Part shown: piece after piece, positions 1-10,843 of the stretch
How the letters are laid out: the number at the start of each line of letters is the position of its first letter
Numbering within the stretch: position 1 is the stretch's first letter
NCBI GenBank assembly: GCA_021299635.1
Contig: JAJTFA010000001.1
Location: forward strand, 347,842 to 411,841
Reading direction: 5' to 3'
Length of the DNA: 64,000 bases
Source: Sphingobacteriales bacterium
Lineage (GTDB): Bacteria; Bacteroidota; Bacteroidia; UKL13-3
Program-made: the position numbers and the translations under genes
Notes under the pieces: generated by a model
What the model saw: the letters and a program-made list of their open reading frames with translations, nothing else
Database searches by the model: none
What the model was told of the DNA's origin: nothing

Positions 1-109
1 TAATCTCTGGTTTGGTAGCATCTTTAGACACAACAAAGCCGTACTGATTCAGCTTTTCGCTGATTCTGGTCGATTTTTCGGTGATTAAAGGCTTCTTTAA
101 AATGCTCAT
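1..109 (-). CDS. rplW: 50S ribosomal protein L23 (partial, 3' end outside window)
   Basis: Large-subunit protein near the polypeptide exit tunnel, where trigger factor and SRP dock. Only about the first 36 codons are visible; the gene leaves the window at base 1. The N-terminus reads MSILKKPLITEKST and matches the L23 opening (P-L-I-T-E-K-S). The ATG is at 109..107, 5 nt after the rplD stop on the same strand, as expected for the order rpsJ-rplC-rplD-rplW. Identification rests on the N-terminal motif and gene order together. Confidence 0.9.
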   Translation of the reverse strand, partial: MSILKKPLITEKSTRISEKLNQYGFVVSKDATKPEI

Positions 110-114
110 CTTAA

Positions 115-741
115 TTAATTTAAAATTTCTTCAATAACCGGTACTGAGTTTTCTAACAATACCACCTTACTGGCGTTTAAAATTTCGTAAGTATTTAAAT
201 CTTTTGCCGCCATAACCTTTGCTTTAGGCAGGTTTCTGCTCGACTTATAGATTTGCTCATTGTAGTCAGCTATTACCATCAATACTTTGTCGTTGTTTAA
301 CTTAAGATTATTCAAAATCTCCGTGTATTGTTTGGTTTTGGGAGTTTCCATATTGAAACTTTCCAAAGCTATAATTGAGTTTTCTTTAGCTTTATAAGCC
401 AAAGCAGATTTACGAGCCAATTGCTTTAACTTTTTGTTTAGCTTAAAGCTGTAATCACGAGGGCGTGGACCATGAATGCGGGCACCACCTACAAACGTAC
501 CACTCTTGATGCTTCCCTTACGTGAACCACCTGTACCTTTTTGACGGTGTAGCTTTTTGGTTGAACCACTCACTTCACTCTTTTCCTTCGCCTTATGTGT
601 ACCCTGACGCTGATTGGCTAGGTATTGCTTTACATCCAGATAAATAGCATGATCATTAGGCTCGATGCCGTAAATGGCATCGTTAAGCTTAATTTTCTTA
701 CCGGACTCAGAGCCTTTTATATTGTATACTGCTAATTCCAT
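115..741 (-). CDS. rplD: 50S ribosomal protein L4
   Basis: Ribosomal protein L4, which binds 23S rRNA domain I and lines the exit tunnel. The 208-aa length is normal. The tunnel-loop region around residues 62-95 is basic and Gly-rich ([12 protein letters not shown], then [20 protein letters not shown]), the hallmark of the family. The ATG at 741 lies 3 nt after the rplC stop, so the genes are co-transcribed. In gamma-proteobacteria L4 represses its own S10 operon; nothing in this sequence tests whether that holds here. Confidence 0.97.
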   Translation of the reverse strand: MELAVYNIKGSESGKKIKLNDAIYGIEPNDHAIYLDVKQYLANQRQGTHKAKEKSEVSGSTKKLHRQKGTGGSRKGSIKSGTFVGGARIHGPRPRDYSFKLNKKLKQLARKSALAYKAKENSIIALESFNMETPKTKQYTEILNNLKLNNDKVLMVIADYNEQIYKSSRNLPKAKVMAAKDLNTYEILNASKVVLLENSVPVIEEILN

Positions 742-744
742 GGT

Positions 745-1362
745 TTATTTTTCAATAAATAAGTAAGTACCTTTATGACCGGGAACGCTACCTTTTACAA
801 CCAGCAGGTTCTGATCTTTAATTACTTTCAACACTTCAAGGTTGGTTTTCTTAACGCGTGTACCACCTGTGCGGCCGGCCATGCGCATACCTTTCAATAC
901 CTTTGAAGGGAATGAAGATGCACCAACAGAACCAGGTGCGCGCTGACGGTCGTGCTGGCCGTGAGAACCCATACCCACACCACTAAAACCGTGGCGTTTT
1001 ACTACACCCTGAAAGCCTTTACCTTTAGTTGTTCCGGCAACGTCAACAAATTCACCTTCGTTGAAAAGGTCAACAGTAACGGTTTCACCAACTTTCATCT
1101 CGTTTTCAAATCCTTTAAATTCTACCGATCTGAATTTAGGTGTGGTACCGGCCTTCTTGTAAATGCCCATGAGTGCTGAAGGCGTATTCTTTTCTTTTGC
1201 ATCTCCAAATGCAATCTGAACAGCAGTGTAGCCGTCTTTTTCGGCTGTTTTAACCTGTGTTACAACACATGGTCCTGCTTCGATAACTGTACAGGCAACG
1301 TTTTTGCCGTTTTTATCGAAGATGCTGGTCATTCCTAATTTTTTTCCTATTATACCTGACAT
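745..1362 (-). CDS. rplC: 50S ribosomal protein L3
   Basis: Ribosomal protein L3, an early assembly protein close to the peptidyl-transferase centre. At 205 aa it has the normal length. The N-terminus ([13 protein letters not shown]) and the central loop that reaches the catalytic centre ([14 protein letters not shown], then [14 protein letters not shown] and MAGRTGG) are typical. The gene starts 12 nt after rpsJ and ends 3 nt before rplD, inside the continuous str/S10 operon. Confidence 0.97.
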   Translation of the reverse strand: MSGIIGKKLGMTSIFDKNGKNVACTVIEAGPCVVTQVKTAEKDGYTAVQIAFGDAKEKNTPSALMGIYKKAGTTPKFRSVEFKGFENEMKVGETVTVDLFNEGEFVDVAGTTKGKGFQGVVKRHGFSGVGMGSHGQHDRQRAPGSVGASSFPSKVLKGMRMAGRTGGTRVKKTNLEVLKVIKDQNLLVVKGSVPGHKGTYLFIEK

Positions 1363-1374
1363 AGTGCTTTTCTA

Positions 1375-1683
1375 TCAAACTTTAATTTCTACATCAACTC
1401 CGCTTGGTAATTCCAATTTCATTAACGCATCTACTGTTTTTGCGGTTGAGCTGTAGATGTCGAGTATTCTTTTGTAAGAACACAGTTGGAATTGCTCGCG
1501 TGCTTTTTTATTTACATGTGGCGAACGAAGAACTGTGTAGATCTTCTTTTGAGTAGGCAACGGAATCGGTCCGCTTACTACTGCGCCTGTCGACTTTACT
1601 GTGCGTACAATTTTCTCGGCTGATTTATCAACCAAATTGTAGTCGAAAGACTTTAACTTAATTCTTATTTTCTGGTTAACCAT
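1375..1683 (-). CDS. rpsJ: 30S ribosomal protein S10
   Basis: Ribosomal protein S10, part of the small-subunit head and, in other bacteria, the NusE antitermination factor. The 102-aa product has the full S10 pattern: [14 protein letters not shown] at the N-terminus, GPIPLPTQ near residue 40 and [14 protein letters not shown] near residue 55. It begins only 4 nt after fusA. In many bacteria tuf lies between fusA and rpsJ; here it is absent, so the str and S10 operons are joined directly. Confidence 0.97.
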   Translation of the reverse strand: MVNQKIRIKLKSFDYNLVDKSAEKIVRTVKSTGAVVSGPIPLPTQKKIYTVLRSPHVNKKAREQFQLCSYKRILDIYSSTAKTVDALMKLELPSGVDVEIKV

Positions 1684-1687
1684 TTTA

Positions 1688-3793
1688 TTAAGCTTTTGCT
1701 GCTTTACCGTTTACTTTTGCTAAAACTTCTTCTTGTACGTTACGCGGAGCCTCTGCATAATGGCTGAATTCCATAGTAGAGGTAGCACGACCCGATGTTA
1801 AGGTTCTTAGTTGTGTTACATAACCGAACATTTCTGCTAATGGAACTTTTGCTTTGATTACTTGAGAGCCTGCACGTGTATCCATGCCTTCCAGCTGACC
1901 TCTGCGTTTATTCAAGTCGCCAATTACATCACCCATATTTTCTTCAGGTGTAAGTACCTCTATTTTCATTATAGGCTCCAGAAGCACAGGGCTTGCTTTG
2001 CGGGCAGATTCTTTGAATCCTATTTTTGCCGCCAACTCAAATGATAAGGCATCAGAGTCAACTGCGTGGAATGAACCATCAAACAAACGAACTTTTAAAG
2101 ATTCAATTGCATATCCTGCCAATACACCATTGGTCATTGCTTGCTTAAACCCTTTTTCAACTGAAGGAATAAATTCTTTGGGAATTGAACCGCCTACGAT
2201 TTCATTAACAAATTCCAAACCTGTTTTTGCAGGATCACCAGGAATTAATTCAAACTGGATATCAGCAAATTTACCACGACCGCCTGTTTGTTTCTTATAT
2301 ACCTCGCGGTGCGGAACTGCTTTTGTTATTGTTTCTTTATAAGATACCTGAGGTGCGCCTTGGTTACATTCTACTTTGAATTCACGTTTTAAGCGATCCA
2401 CGATGATTTCAAGGTGAAGCTCACCCATACCGGAAATTACAGTTTGACCTGATTCTTCATCTGTATGAACGCGGAAGGTAGGATCTTCTTCGGCTAATTT
2501 AGCCAATGCCATACCTAATTTATCTGAGTCGGCCTGAGTTTTTGGCTCTACTGCCAAACCAATTACTGGGTCAGGGAAATTCATGGCTTCTAACACAATC
2601 GGATGTTTTTCATCACACAGTGTATCCCCCGTTTTAATATCTTTAAATCCTACGGCTGCACCAATATCCCCTGCACCTAATGATTCAATAGGATTTTGTT
2701 TGTTGGCATGCATCTGGAAAATACGTGAAATACGTTCTTTGTTTCCACTGCGTGTATTCAATACATATGAACCTGCATCTAATTTACCGGAATATGCACG
2801 CATAAACGCTAAGCGGCCTACGAAAGGATCGGTAGCAATTTTGAATGCCAATGCGCAGAAAGGTTCATCGTATGAAGGTTTGCGGCTGGATTCAGCACCT
2901 GTATCAGGGTTGGTTCCTACAATATTGTCTTTATCAAGTGGACTTGGAAGAAGTTCCATTACTAGGTCCAACATGGTTTGAACACCTTTATTTTTAAATG
3001 AAGAACCGCAAAGCATGGGTACAATTTTCATGTCAACAACAGCTTTACGCAGGGCGTCCAAAATTTCTCTCTCTGTTATAGAAGCAGGATCGCTGAAAAA
3101 TTTTTCCATTAAGGAATCATCATATTCAGATACAGCTTCAAGTAATTTTTCTCTCCACTCAAGGGCTTCTTCCATCATGTCGGCTGGAATTTCAACCACT
3201 TCGTAGGTCATACCTTTGTCGTGCTCGTTCCATACCATTCCGCGGAAGTTGATTAAATCAACCACACCTTTAAAGTTGTCTTCTGCACCAATAGGCAATT
3301 GCAATGGCACAGCGTGGCTTCCCAACATTTCCTTTACCTGTTTTACAACATTTAAGAAATCGGCTCCAGATCGATCCATTTTATTAACGAAACCCAGACG
3401 GGCTACGTTATAATTATTGGCAAGACGCCAATTGGTCTCTGATTGTGGTTCAACACCATCAACAGCAGAGAAAAGAAATACCAATCCGTCTAGGACACGG
3501 AGGGAGCGATTTACCTCAACGGTAAAATCCACGTGTCCCGGAGTGTCAATAATATTAATTTGATATTTTTTATTACGATAGTTCCAAGGTACAGTAGTAG
3601 CAGCAGAGGTAATAGTAATACCACGCTCAGCCTCCTGCACCATCCAGTCCATAGTTGAAGCACCATCATGCACCTCACCAATTTTATGGTTTACACCCGA
3701 GTAGTAAAGAATACGCTCGGTTGTAGTTGTTTTTCCCGCGTCAATGTGAGCGGCAATTCCAATATTTCTTGTTAATGATAAATCTCTAGACAT
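1688..3793 (-). CDS. fusA: Elongation factor G
   Basis: Translocation GTPase (701 aa) that moves tRNAs and mRNA after peptide-bond formation and, with RRF, splits ribosomes. The GTPase motifs are intact: P-loop [11 protein letters not shown] at residues 15-25, switch I RGITITSA near 58, DTPGHVDF at 83-90 and NKMD at 137-140. Domains II-V follow at normal length, ending with the usual [20 protein letters not shown] segment near residue 660. It starts 23 nt after rpsG in the ribosomal operon. The operon position and complete length suggest the housekeeping copy rather than an fusA2-like paralogue. Confidence 0.98.
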   Translation of the reverse strand: MSRDLSLTRNIGIAAHIDAGKTTTTERILYYSGVNHKIGEVHDGASTMDWMVQEAERGITITSAATTVPWNYRNKKYQINIIDTPGHVDFTVEVNRSLRVLDGLVFLFSAVDGVEPQSETNWRLANNYNVARLGFVNKMDRSGADFLNVVKQVKEMLGSHAVPLQLPIGAEDNFKGVVDLINFRGMVWNEHDKGMTYEVVEIPADMMEEALEWREKLLEAVSEYDDSLMEKFFSDPASITEREILDALRKAVVDMKIVPMLCGSSFKNKGVQTMLDLVMELLPSPLDKDNIVGTNPDTGAESSRKPSYDEPFCALAFKIATDPFVGRLAFMRAYSGKLDAGSYVLNTRSGNKERISRIFQMHANKQNPIESLGAGDIGAAVGFKDIKTGDTLCDEKHPIVLEAMNFPDPVIGLAVEPKTQADSDKLGMALAKLAEEDPTFRVHTDEESGQTVISGMGELHLEIIVDRLKREFKVECNQGAPQVSYKETITKAVPHREVYKKQTGGRGKFADIQFELIPGDPAKTGLEFVNEIVGGSIPKEFIPSVEKGFKQAMTNGVLAGYAIESLKVRLFDGSFHAVDSDALSFELAAKIGFKESARKASPVLLEPIMKIEVLTPEENMGDVIGDLNKRRGQLEGMDTRAGSQVIKAKVPLAEMFGYVTQLRTLTSGRATSTMEFSHYAEAPRNVQEEVLAKVNGKAAKA

Positions 3794-3816
3794 GGTATTA
3801 ATTCCCGGAACTGTAA

Positions 3817-4287
3817 TTAGCTTATTTTAAAATGTGAGAATGCTTTGTTTGCTTCAGCCATTTTGTGAGTGTCTTCACGTTTTTTAACAGAAGCACCTTC
3901 ACCTTTGGAAGCAGCAATAATTTCACCGGCAAGTTTATCGGCCATTGATTTCTCATTGCGTGAACGAGAGTAGTTAATTAACCACTTCATACCTACTGCA
4001 ATTTTGCGATCGGCCGGAACCTCCATAGGAATTTGGAAAGTTGCACCACCAACCCTGCGGGCTTTCACCTCAACTGCTGGCATTACGTTATTCAAAGCTT
4101 TTTTCCAAACGTCAATACCACGCTCCTGGGTTTTTGATTCTACTTTATCAATGGCATCATAAAACAAAGCGTATGCGGTACTTTTCTTACCATCATACAT
4201 CAGGTTGTTTACAAATCTTGTTACCAGAATATCGTTGAATTTCGGGTCAGGAACAAGTATACGTTTTTTAGGTTTGGTCTTTCTCAT
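3817..4287 (-). CDS. rpsG: 30S ribosomal protein S7
   Basis: Ribosomal protein S7 (156 aa), the primary binder of the 16S rRNA 3' major domain, located at the mRNA exit channel. The motif [26 protein letters not shown] near the N-terminus is split here as [10 protein letters not shown] and [26 protein letters not shown] near residue 80 is also typical. It follows rpsL by 25 nt and precedes fusA by 23 nt. In E. coli S7 autoregulates the str operon from the rpsL-rpsG gap; here that gap is too short for an equivalent structure to be obvious. Confidence 0.97.
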   Translation of the reverse strand: MRKTKPKKRILVPDPKFNDILVTRFVNNLMYDGKKSTAYALFYDAIDKVESKTQERGIDVWKKALNNVMPAVEVKARRVGGATFQIPMEVPADRKIAVGMKWLINYSRSRNEKSMADKLAGEIIAASKGEGASVKKREDTHKMAEANKAFSHFKIS

Positions 4288-4312
4288 GTTATGAATTCCT
4301 AAATCTTACTGA

Positions 4313-4720
4313 TTACTTCTTTTTAGCTTTTGTGTCTGCAGGGGCACCCGGCTTTGGCTTTTTGGTGCCGTATTTGGATCTACGCTGGTTGCGTCCTTCA
4401 ACGCCCGCGGTATCCAAAGCTCCACGAACAATGTGATAGCGCACGCCCGGTAAATCTTTTACACGGCCACCACGCACCAACACTATGGAGTGTTCTTGCA
4501 GGTTGTGACCTTCTCCCGGAATGTAAGCGTTAATTTCGTTTCCGTTTGTTAATCGAACACGGGCTACCTTACGCATAGCCGAATTTGGTTTTTTAGGCGT
4601 TGTGGTATATACACGTGTACATACTCCTCTGCGCTGCGGACAAGAATCCAAGGCAGGAGATTTACTCTTGCTTGCAACGTCTGAGCGTCCTTTTCTAACT
4701 AGTTGTTGTATAGTAGGCAT
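4313..4720 (-). CDS. rpsL: 30S ribosomal protein S12
   Basis: Decoding-centre protein S12 (135 aa), first gene of the str operon. The motif [12 protein letters not shown] contains the Lys (K43) whose substitution gives streptomycin resistance elsewhere; the residue here is the sensitive wild-type Lys. [14 protein letters not shown] carries the Asp that RimO methylthiolates in some bacteria. The C-terminus has a lysine-rich tail. The ATG at 4720..4718 lies about 40 nt downstream of a clear -7 box at 4761..4768. Confidence 0.98.
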   Translation of the reverse strand: MPTIQQLVRKGRSDVASKSKSPALDSCPQRRGVCTRVYTTTPKKPNSAMRKVARVRLTNGNEINAYIPGEGHNLQEHSIVLVRGGRVKDLPGVRYHIVRGALDTAGVEGRNQRRSKYGTKKPKPGAPADTKAKKK

Positions 4721-4760
4721 ATGATACTTTTGCTATCCTTTGGTTATTTTTAAGGGACGG

Positions 4761-4791
4761 CAAAGGTAGATGGAATAAATAACGTTAGCAA
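4761..4791 (-). promoter_or_regulatory. Proximal promoter of the rpsL (str/S10) operon
   Basis: On the minus strand TTG (4791..4789) is followed after 20 nt by TACCTTTG (4768..4761). This matches the Bacteroidota housekeeping promoter consensus (-33 TTG, spacing 19-21, -7 TAnnTTTG) without mismatch. Transcription would start near 4755, giving an untranslated leader of about 35 nt before the rpsL ATG. Confidence 0.85.
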
Positions 4792-4857
4792 GTGCCTGAC
4801 AAAAAATATTTAAAAATATGATTTGCTGAGCGGGTTAAATGCTAACACTTTAACCAT
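4784..4857 (-). other. Candidate structured leader upstream of rpsL
   Basis: A perfect 7-bp stem (GGTTAAA at 4833-4839 with TTTAACC at 4849-4855) encloses a 9-nt loop, TGCTAACAC. The loop bases TGCTAAC (4840-4846) are exactly complementary to GTTAGCA at 4784-4790, so an RNA from the distal promoter could form an H-type pseudoknot. A 15-codon minus-strand reading frame (4857..4810) begins with an ATG at the base of the stem. Whether any of this is functional is inference. Confidence 0.35.
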
Positions 4858-4900
4858 CAGTCTTCACCGATCTTGGTTCCAATCTTTTGAATTGGGGTTG

Positions 4901-4930
4901 CGAAGATAAGGCAGTTTCTTGTAATAACAA
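4901..4930 (-). promoter_or_regulatory. Distal candidate promoter toward rpsL
   Basis: On the minus strand TTG (4930..4928) is followed after 19 nt by TATCTTCG (4908..4901). The box differs from TAnnTTTG only by C in place of the third T of the run; the same TTCG variant recurs before other genes in this window. A transcript from here would carry about 175 nt of leader before rpsL, including the hairpin at 4833-4855. Confidence 0.55.
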
Positions 4931-5087
4931 GTCATCTTTATTTATTTTTATAAAAGTTCTTCTGTTAAGGTTATTGATGAGCAGCAATTCCCACGAAAAA
5001 TGATACTTAACATTCAGAAAAACAGGTTTTTGAATTGTCTAAAGAGATTTTATATTAACGGTATTTTTATTGACATTTGCAGACTAT
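4931..5087. other. Intergenic stretch between the rpsL promoters and the miaE-like gene
   Basis: This is the rest of the only gap longer than 300 bases in the window (4721-5087). It is AT-rich with no convincing reading frame. The sequence GACATTTG at 5072-5079, one mismatch from TAnnTTTG, sits 8 nt before the ATG at 5088 and may be the -7 box of the next gene, but no TTG lies at a suitable distance upstream. Confidence 0.4.
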
Positions 5088-5669
5088 ATGCTAGGATTAA
5101 AATTGCCAACCGACCCACGTTGGGTAAATATTGCCGAGCAATCTATTGCCGATATTCTGATTGATCATGCTTTTTGTGAGCAGAAAGCTGCGAGCAGCGG
5201 GATATCTCTTATTGTGCACTATCCTGATAAGGAAGAACTGGTTAAACAGCTTACACCCATTATTGCTGAAGAGTGGGGGCATTTTAGGAAAGTACTTAAG
5301 GAGCTTGATAAGCGTGGCCATAAATTTGGCAAAGCCCGCAAAGACCAATATGTTAATGAATTGAGAAAATTTACAATAAAAACTGATAACCGAGATAAAA
5401 AGCTGGTGGAGGAGTTGTTGGTTTTTGCAATGATTGAAGCCCGCAGTTGCGAAAGATTTAGGTTGCTAAGTTTGCATATAAGTGATGAATCGCTCCGAAC
5501 ATTCTACCATGAATTTATGGTTTCTGAAGCAGGTCATTATCGTGTTTTTATAGATTTAGCCTATTTATATGCTGAGGCCGATTACGTTAAAAATCGTTGG
5601 CAGGCTATTCTTACTGGCGAGGCAGCCATTATGAAGAATATGGAGCTCCGAGGAGACAGGGTTCACTAA
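5088..5669 (+). CDS. miaE: tRNA-(ms2io6A)-hydroxylase, MiaE-like
   Basis: Probable non-haem diiron monooxygenase that hydroxylates the isopentenyl group of ms2i6A37 in tRNA. The 193-aa product has the family opening LKLPTDPRWV and two ferritin-like helix motifs for the diiron site: EEWGHF near residue 67 and SEAGHYRVF near residue 147, with further Glu in DHAFCEQKA and EARSCERF. I chose the ATG at 5088 over the in-frame TTG at 5070 because homologues begin just before LKLPTDPRW and the TTG overlaps the possible -7 box. It is convergent with the next gene, 1 nt apart. Confidence in the family is high; the exact substrate is inferred. Confidence 0.85.
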   Translation: MLGLKLPTDPRWVNIAEQSIADILIDHAFCEQKAASSGISLIVHYPDKEELVKQLTPIIAEEWGHFRKVLKELDKRGHKFGKARKDQYVNELRKFTIKTDNRDKKLVEELLVFAMIEARSCERFRLLSLHISDESLRTFYHEFMVSEAGHYRVFIDLAYLYAEADYVKNRWQAILTGEAAIMKNMELRGDRVH

Positions 5670-5670
5670 T

Positions 5671-6867
5671 CTAGTTTAAATACTTAAACAGGCGAGTATT
5701 AAATTTACCAATAACCCTTCCATAAGGAACGCCCAGGTAATTGGCTCTTTTTCTCAGGTAATTTATTGGATCGCCATCAAGCACAGGTGCAACAAGATTA
5801 CCCGGATGGCTGAATGGTTTACCTAGAGGATTCATTTTTTCATCATATAAAAATAAACCGAAATGCATTTTATTGGTGTACGTTGAAATATCCTCAGTAA
5901 AGGCGGCAACAAAATAGTTATTTGTATCAGGCTGTATGTTTTCGTCTGCTTTTAAATTTACATCAACAAATATTCCTCTGTAGCTACCTGATATTAGTTT
6001 GTAGGCACTGGTATCCATAAAAAAGTAAACCTTTGATATGGAATAATTTTCTTTGAAATCACGCATGATTTTTTGATTACGAGCCAAAATCTCGGTATTG
6101 ATTAGCTTCATCTCTTCAATTTTGCCTTGCTCCTCCAGTTTTTTAAGCTCCTTGTTATTTGGGGTTGCCAGCATTACAAATAAAGAACCTTTGCTATAAC
6201 CTGCAATAACATCGCGTAAACTCTTCTCCTTCTTAGTCATTTTTTCTTTTAAAGACACGGCATTCAGGCGTAAACCTGTTTCAATAGTTGATGGTCTGCC
6301 TTTAACCTCCGTAGCTGTGGTTTTATTACTAAGACTATAGTTACAGCCCAGTTCAAGATTTACAAAATCTGACATAGCAATGGAAATACTACCATGCAAT
6401 ACGCCATCTAAACCGCCTATTTTATTTTTATTGTTCTCAAAGGTTTTTGGCACATAATTTCCATATTCGATAAACTCGGAATTGTACGCTGCAAGCAGCG
6501 AAGGTCTATACCCCAGTTGGAATGCAAACTCTCTGGATAATGCTGAAGGATAAAAAACCAGGGTAAAACCTGCCTCAAGATAATGAGCGTTATAACGCTT
6601 GTCGGAAGACTGCTCTCTGAAACTAATTCCTGTGTAGCCCGGTTCAACCAACAAAGCAAAATGATCAAAAACAGGTTTGCTGATAAACAAGCCTCCGGTT
6701 AAGCCGGTTGATCCTGAATAGTTGGTATAGCTTAAGCCACTTAAAGAGTAATTTAAACCCACGCGCAAACCATAGCCAATAGATTTTTCTGACGGAACTT
6801 GACTTCTCGATTCATTAAGCATGTAAAAGCATGCCATGAGTAACACCATTTTATATAACCTAATCAT
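5671..6867 (-). CDS. Outer-membrane beta-barrel-like protein with an unknown C-terminal half
   Basis: I do not recognise the full protein (398 aa). A signal peptide is clear (hydrophobic core KMVLLMACFYML, then SRSQ). Residues about 25-210 alternate short hydrophobic and aromatic strands (GYGLRVGLNYSLSG, LLVEPGYTGISF, LELGCNYSLS), resembling Bacteroidota beta-barrel proteins with an 'outer membrane protein beta-barrel' fold. Residues about 210-398 change character: a Lys/Glu-rich helical linker (KKLEEQGKIEEMK) followed by a mixed alpha/beta region ending GRVIGKFNTRLFKYLN, for which I know no family. It lies 19 nt downstream of queG on the same strand, possibly co-transcribed. Confidence 0.6.
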   Translation of the reverse strand: MIRLYKMVLLMACFYMLNESRSQVPSEKSIGYGLRVGLNYSLSGLSYTNYSGSTGLTGGLFISKPVFDHFALLVEPGYTGISFREQSSDKRYNAHYLEAGFTLVFYPSALSREFAFQLGYRPSLLAAYNSEFIEYGNYVPKTFENNKNKIGGLDGVLHGSISIAMSDFVNLELGCNYSLSNKTTATEVKGRPSTIETGLRLNAVSLKEKMTKKEKSLRDVIAGYSKGSLFVMLATPNNKELKKLEEQGKIEEMKLINTEILARNQKIMRDFKENYSISKVYFFMDTSAYKLISGSYRGIFVDVNLKADENIQPDTNNYFVAAFTEDISTYTNKMHFGLFLYDEKMNPLGKPFSHPGNLVAPVLDGDPINYLRKRANYLGVPYGRVIGKFNTRLFKYLN

Positions 6868-6886
6868 ACTGGTGCTTGCAATTATA

Positions 6887-7837
6887 CTATGTATTGTCCG
6901 TATTTGAGTGCGTAGGCATTATAAAGTCAATATTTCTTTTTAAACCCTTGTATTTTGTACGTTGAACGGCTGAGTGCTTAAATAGCTTATCAAATACCTC
7001 TTCTGTTAAATCAATCCATTCCTTTCTGGTCATTTGCATTAATTTATCAGATGGTTCAAAGTGTGGTTCTTGATGTTTTTTCGAAAAACGATTCCATGGG
7101 CAAATATCTTGGCAAATGTCACATCCAAACATTCTGTTTTCAAAAGTTCCTTTCATTTCCTCCGGGATGGCATCCTTTAATTCAATGGTAAAATAAGAAA
7201 TACACTTGCTGCCATCTACAACTCCAGGTTTTACAATTGCCTGCGTAGGGCATGCATCAATGCAAGCTGTGCAAGTGCCGCAGTGATTGGTTGCCGGAGT
7301 GTCGTACTCCAATTCCAGATCAATAATAACTTCACACAAAAAGAAAAAGGAGCCACTGCCTTTATGAATAAGGTTTGCGTTTTTACCTATCCATCCAATA
7401 CCTGCCCGCTCTGCCCAGGCTCTTTCAAGAACGGGTGCAGAATCTACAAAAATACGTCCACTAACTTGAGCAAGCTCAATTTGAATAAAATTCAGCAGTT
7501 GTTGCAGTTTATCTTTTAAAACAAAATGATAGTCTTCACCATACGCATATTTGCTTAAAATAGGCGCTGTTTTATCGGCTTGGGTTAAAGGGGTATAATA
7601 GTTAAAGAGTAATGAGATAACAGATTTAGCACCATCAACCAATAAACGAGGATCCAGTCTTTTATCAAAGTGATTGGCCATATATGCCATTTCACCATGC
7701 ATATTTGCGTTTAGCCATTTTTCAACTATTGGAGCCTCTCGTTCAAGAAAAACTGCTTTGGCAATACCGCATGCACTGAAACCAAGTTCCATGGCTTTTT
7801 GCTTGATTTGTTTGGCGTATGCTTTGCGATGACTCAC
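6887..7837 (-). CDS. queG: Epoxyqueuosine reductase
   Basis: Cobalamin-dependent iron-sulfur enzyme that reduces epoxyqueuosine to queuosine in tRNA, the last step of queuosine synthesis. The 316-aa protein has the conserved [16 protein letters not shown] segment holding the catalytic Asp, then WIGKN, and the ferredoxin-like cluster motifs [12 protein letters not shown] and [11 protein letters not shown]. Start: GTG at 7837, which leaves [20 protein letters not shown], the normal N-terminus; no in-frame ATG is available upstream. The GTG lies only 5 nt after the box TACCTTCG, so the mRNA may be leaderless. Confidence 0.93.
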   Translation of the reverse strand: MSHRKAYAKQIKQKAMELGFSACGIAKAVFLEREAPIVEKWLNANMHGEMAYMANHFDKRLDPRLLVDGAKSVISLLFNYYTPLTQADKTAPILSKYAYGEDYHFVLKDKLQQLLNFIQIELAQVSGRIFVDSAPVLERAWAERAGIGWIGKNANLIHKGSGSFFFLCEVIIDLELEYDTPATNHCGTCTACIDACPTQAIVKPGVVDGSKCISYFTIELKDAIPEEMKGTFENRMFGCDICQDICPWNRFSKKHQEPHFEPSDKLMQMTRKEWIDLTEEVFDKLFKHSAVQRTKYKGLKRNIDFIMPTHSNTDNT

Positions 7838-7842
7838 CTTTG

Positions 7843-7850
7843 CGAAGGTA
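7843..7850 (-). promoter_or_regulatory. -7 promoter box of queG
   Basis: The minus strand reads TACCTTCG, one mismatch from TAnnTTTG, ending 5 nt before the queG GTG. No TTG is at the right distance upstream, so only the -7 element is visible. Confidence 0.5.
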
Positions 7851-7890
7851 TGAAATTAATTTTCCAATCACTGAGCAAGCTATGCTGATA

Positions 7891-7919
7891 TTGAATGCAG
7901 GTAGAAGTTGATACCTTTG
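7891..7919 (+). promoter_or_regulatory. Promoter of the AHSA1-type gene
   Basis: TTG (7891-7893), an 18-nt spacer and a perfect TACCTTTG (7912-7919). The box ends 5 nt before the ATG at 7925, which predicts a leaderless or nearly leaderless mRNA and argues against the in-frame ATG at 7895, which would lie upstream of the transcription start. Confidence 0.7.
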
Positions 7920-7924
7920 CTCAA

Positions 7925-8317
7925 ATGAAAGACTTTAAGAAGTATTACCTATTACCTGCTCCTCCTGAAGAGGTTTATGCGGCACTAACCAATGAGGCCA
8001 CTATCAGGCTTTGGACAGGAGCACCGGCAGTAATGAAACCAGAGCCCGGAACAGAATTTTCATTATGGGACGATGCCATATGCGGAAAAAATTTGGTTTT
8101 TGAACCCGGAAAAAAAATTGAGCAGGAGTGGTATTTTGGGGATCAGCAATTATCCTCTATTGTAACAATTAAGTTGCATGCGCACAAATCAGGCACATCA
8201 GTTGAGCTTAGGCATACCAATATACCTGATGAAGCTTTTGAAGAAATAGTAGAGGGGTGGAACTATGAGTACTTCGGAGGTTTGGAAGACTTTTATGATG
8301 AAAAAGAAACGGAATAA
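7925..8317 (+). CDS. SRPBCC (AHSA1-like START fold) domain protein
   Basis: Small soluble protein (130 aa) of the Bet v1/START superfamily, AHSA1 group, a fold with a hydrophobic cavity; the ligand is unknown. Typical features are the opening YYLLPAPPEEVYAALT, the WTGAPA segment near residue 32, the EPGKKIEQEWYF strand near residue 60, and the long C-terminal helix containing GWNYEYFGGLEDF. The start at 7925 rather than 7895 is set by the -7 box at 7912-7919 and by family N-termini. It converges on atpG, with a bidirectional hairpin terminator between them. Its function cannot be read from sequence. Confidence 0.85.
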   Translation: MKDFKKYYLLPAPPEEVYAALTNEATIRLWTGAPAVMKPEPGTEFSLWDDAICGKNLVFEPGKKIEQEWYFGDQQLSSIVTIKLHAHKSGTSVELRHTNIPDEAFEEIVEGWNYEYFGGLEDFYDEKETE

Positions 8318-8320
8318 ATA

Positions 8321-8350
8321 AAAAAAGCAGCTCATTAAGCTGCTTTTTTA
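8321..8350. terminator. Bidirectional rho-independent terminator
   Basis: AAAAAAGCAGCT (8321-8332), loop CATTA, AGCTGCTTTTTT (8338-8349). The GCAGCT/AGCTGC stem is flanked by an A-run and a T-run, so it can stop transcription from the + strand gene ending at 8317 and from atpG on the minus strand ending at 8365. Confidence 0.9.
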
Positions 8351-8364
8351 TAGGGAAGAATGTT

Positions 8365-9246
8365 TTAATTACTGCTCAAAGCTGCTGCACCACCCACAAT
8401 TTCAGAAATCTCTGTTGTAATGGCTGCCTGACGTACACGGTTGTATTCTATTTTCAATGCTTTAAGCAATTCGCCTGCATTATCAGTTGCTTTATCCATT
8501 GCCACCATGCGGGCTCCGTGTTCTGATGCTGAAGAATCAAGAAGAGAACGATATACCTGTGTTTTGAGAATACGTGGTATAAGGTCCTCCAGTATTTCTG
8601 CCTTTGAAGGTTCAAACAAATAATCATTTTTTGATTTCTGTTCGCCTTTGATAGATTGAGTATTAATTGGCAAAAACTGATCGTTGGTTAAAATTTGCGT
8701 GGCAGCATTTTTAAACTGATTGTATATGATTTCAATAACATCATATTTACCGCTTTCATAGGCATCGAGCAAATACTGACCTAACTCAAATCCTGTGTTG
8801 GCATTAAGTTGTAAGAAAGTATCGCGGAAATTAGTTTGTACGGTAACTTTAATTTTTTGTTGCTTGGTAAAAAATTCAGAGCCTTTTTTACCGATGGGTA
8901 AGATAGTTACGTTTTTGCCTGCATATTTTTCTAAAACCAGTGCTGATGCTTTTTTGATAATATTTGAGTTAAACGAACCGCAAAGACCGCGGTCAGAGCT
9001 GATTACCACAAGAAGTACATTCTTTATTTCACGCTTGCTGAAATAAACATTAAGTGAATCAACATCCATTGAGTCGGAGAGATTGGCAAGAATACCATTT
9101 AGCTTCAGGGCATATGGCCGCATTTGCATAATTGCATTTTGTGCCTTTCTTAGCTTGGTGGCACTCACCAGCTTCATGGCTTTGGTAATTTGCTGCGTTG
9201 AGCTTACCGAGGTAATACGTGTTCTTACTTCTTTTAAATTGGCCAT
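8365..9246 (-). CDS. atpG: F1 ATP synthase gamma subunit
   Basis: Central rotor shaft of F1F0 ATP synthase (293 aa). The N-terminal coiled-coil helix (LKEVRTRITSVSSTQQITKA, then MKLVSATKLRKAQ) and the C-terminal helix (MDKATDNAGELLKAL, then YNRVRQAAITTEISEIVGGA) are diagnostic; the middle domain holds SSDRGLCGSFN near residue 84. It is the last gene of the cluster and starts 10 nt after atpA. The usual next genes atpD and atpC do not follow; a terminator does, so they must lie elsewhere, as is common in Bacteroidota. Confidence 0.97.
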   Translation of the reverse strand: MANLKEVRTRITSVSSTQQITKAMKLVSATKLRKAQNAIMQMRPYALKLNGILANLSDSMDVDSLNVYFSKREIKNVLLVVISSDRGLCGSFNSNIIKKASALVLEKYAGKNVTILPIGKKGSEFFTKQQKIKVTVQTNFRDTFLQLNANTGFELGQYLLDAYESGKYDVIEIIYNQFKNAATQILTNDQFLPINTQSIKGEQKSKNDYLFEPSKAEILEDLIPRILKTQVYRSLLDSSASEHGARMVAMDKATDNAGELLKALKIEYNRVRQAAITTEISEIVGGAAALSSN

Positions 9247-9256
9247 TTTTTAAAGC

Positions 9257-10843
<1,587 letters not shown>

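Noticed and set aside
1688-1688. A possible missing tuf gene between fusA and rpsJ as a deletion
   Set aside because: The 4-nt junction is clean, and absence of tuf at this place is normal in Bacteroidota.
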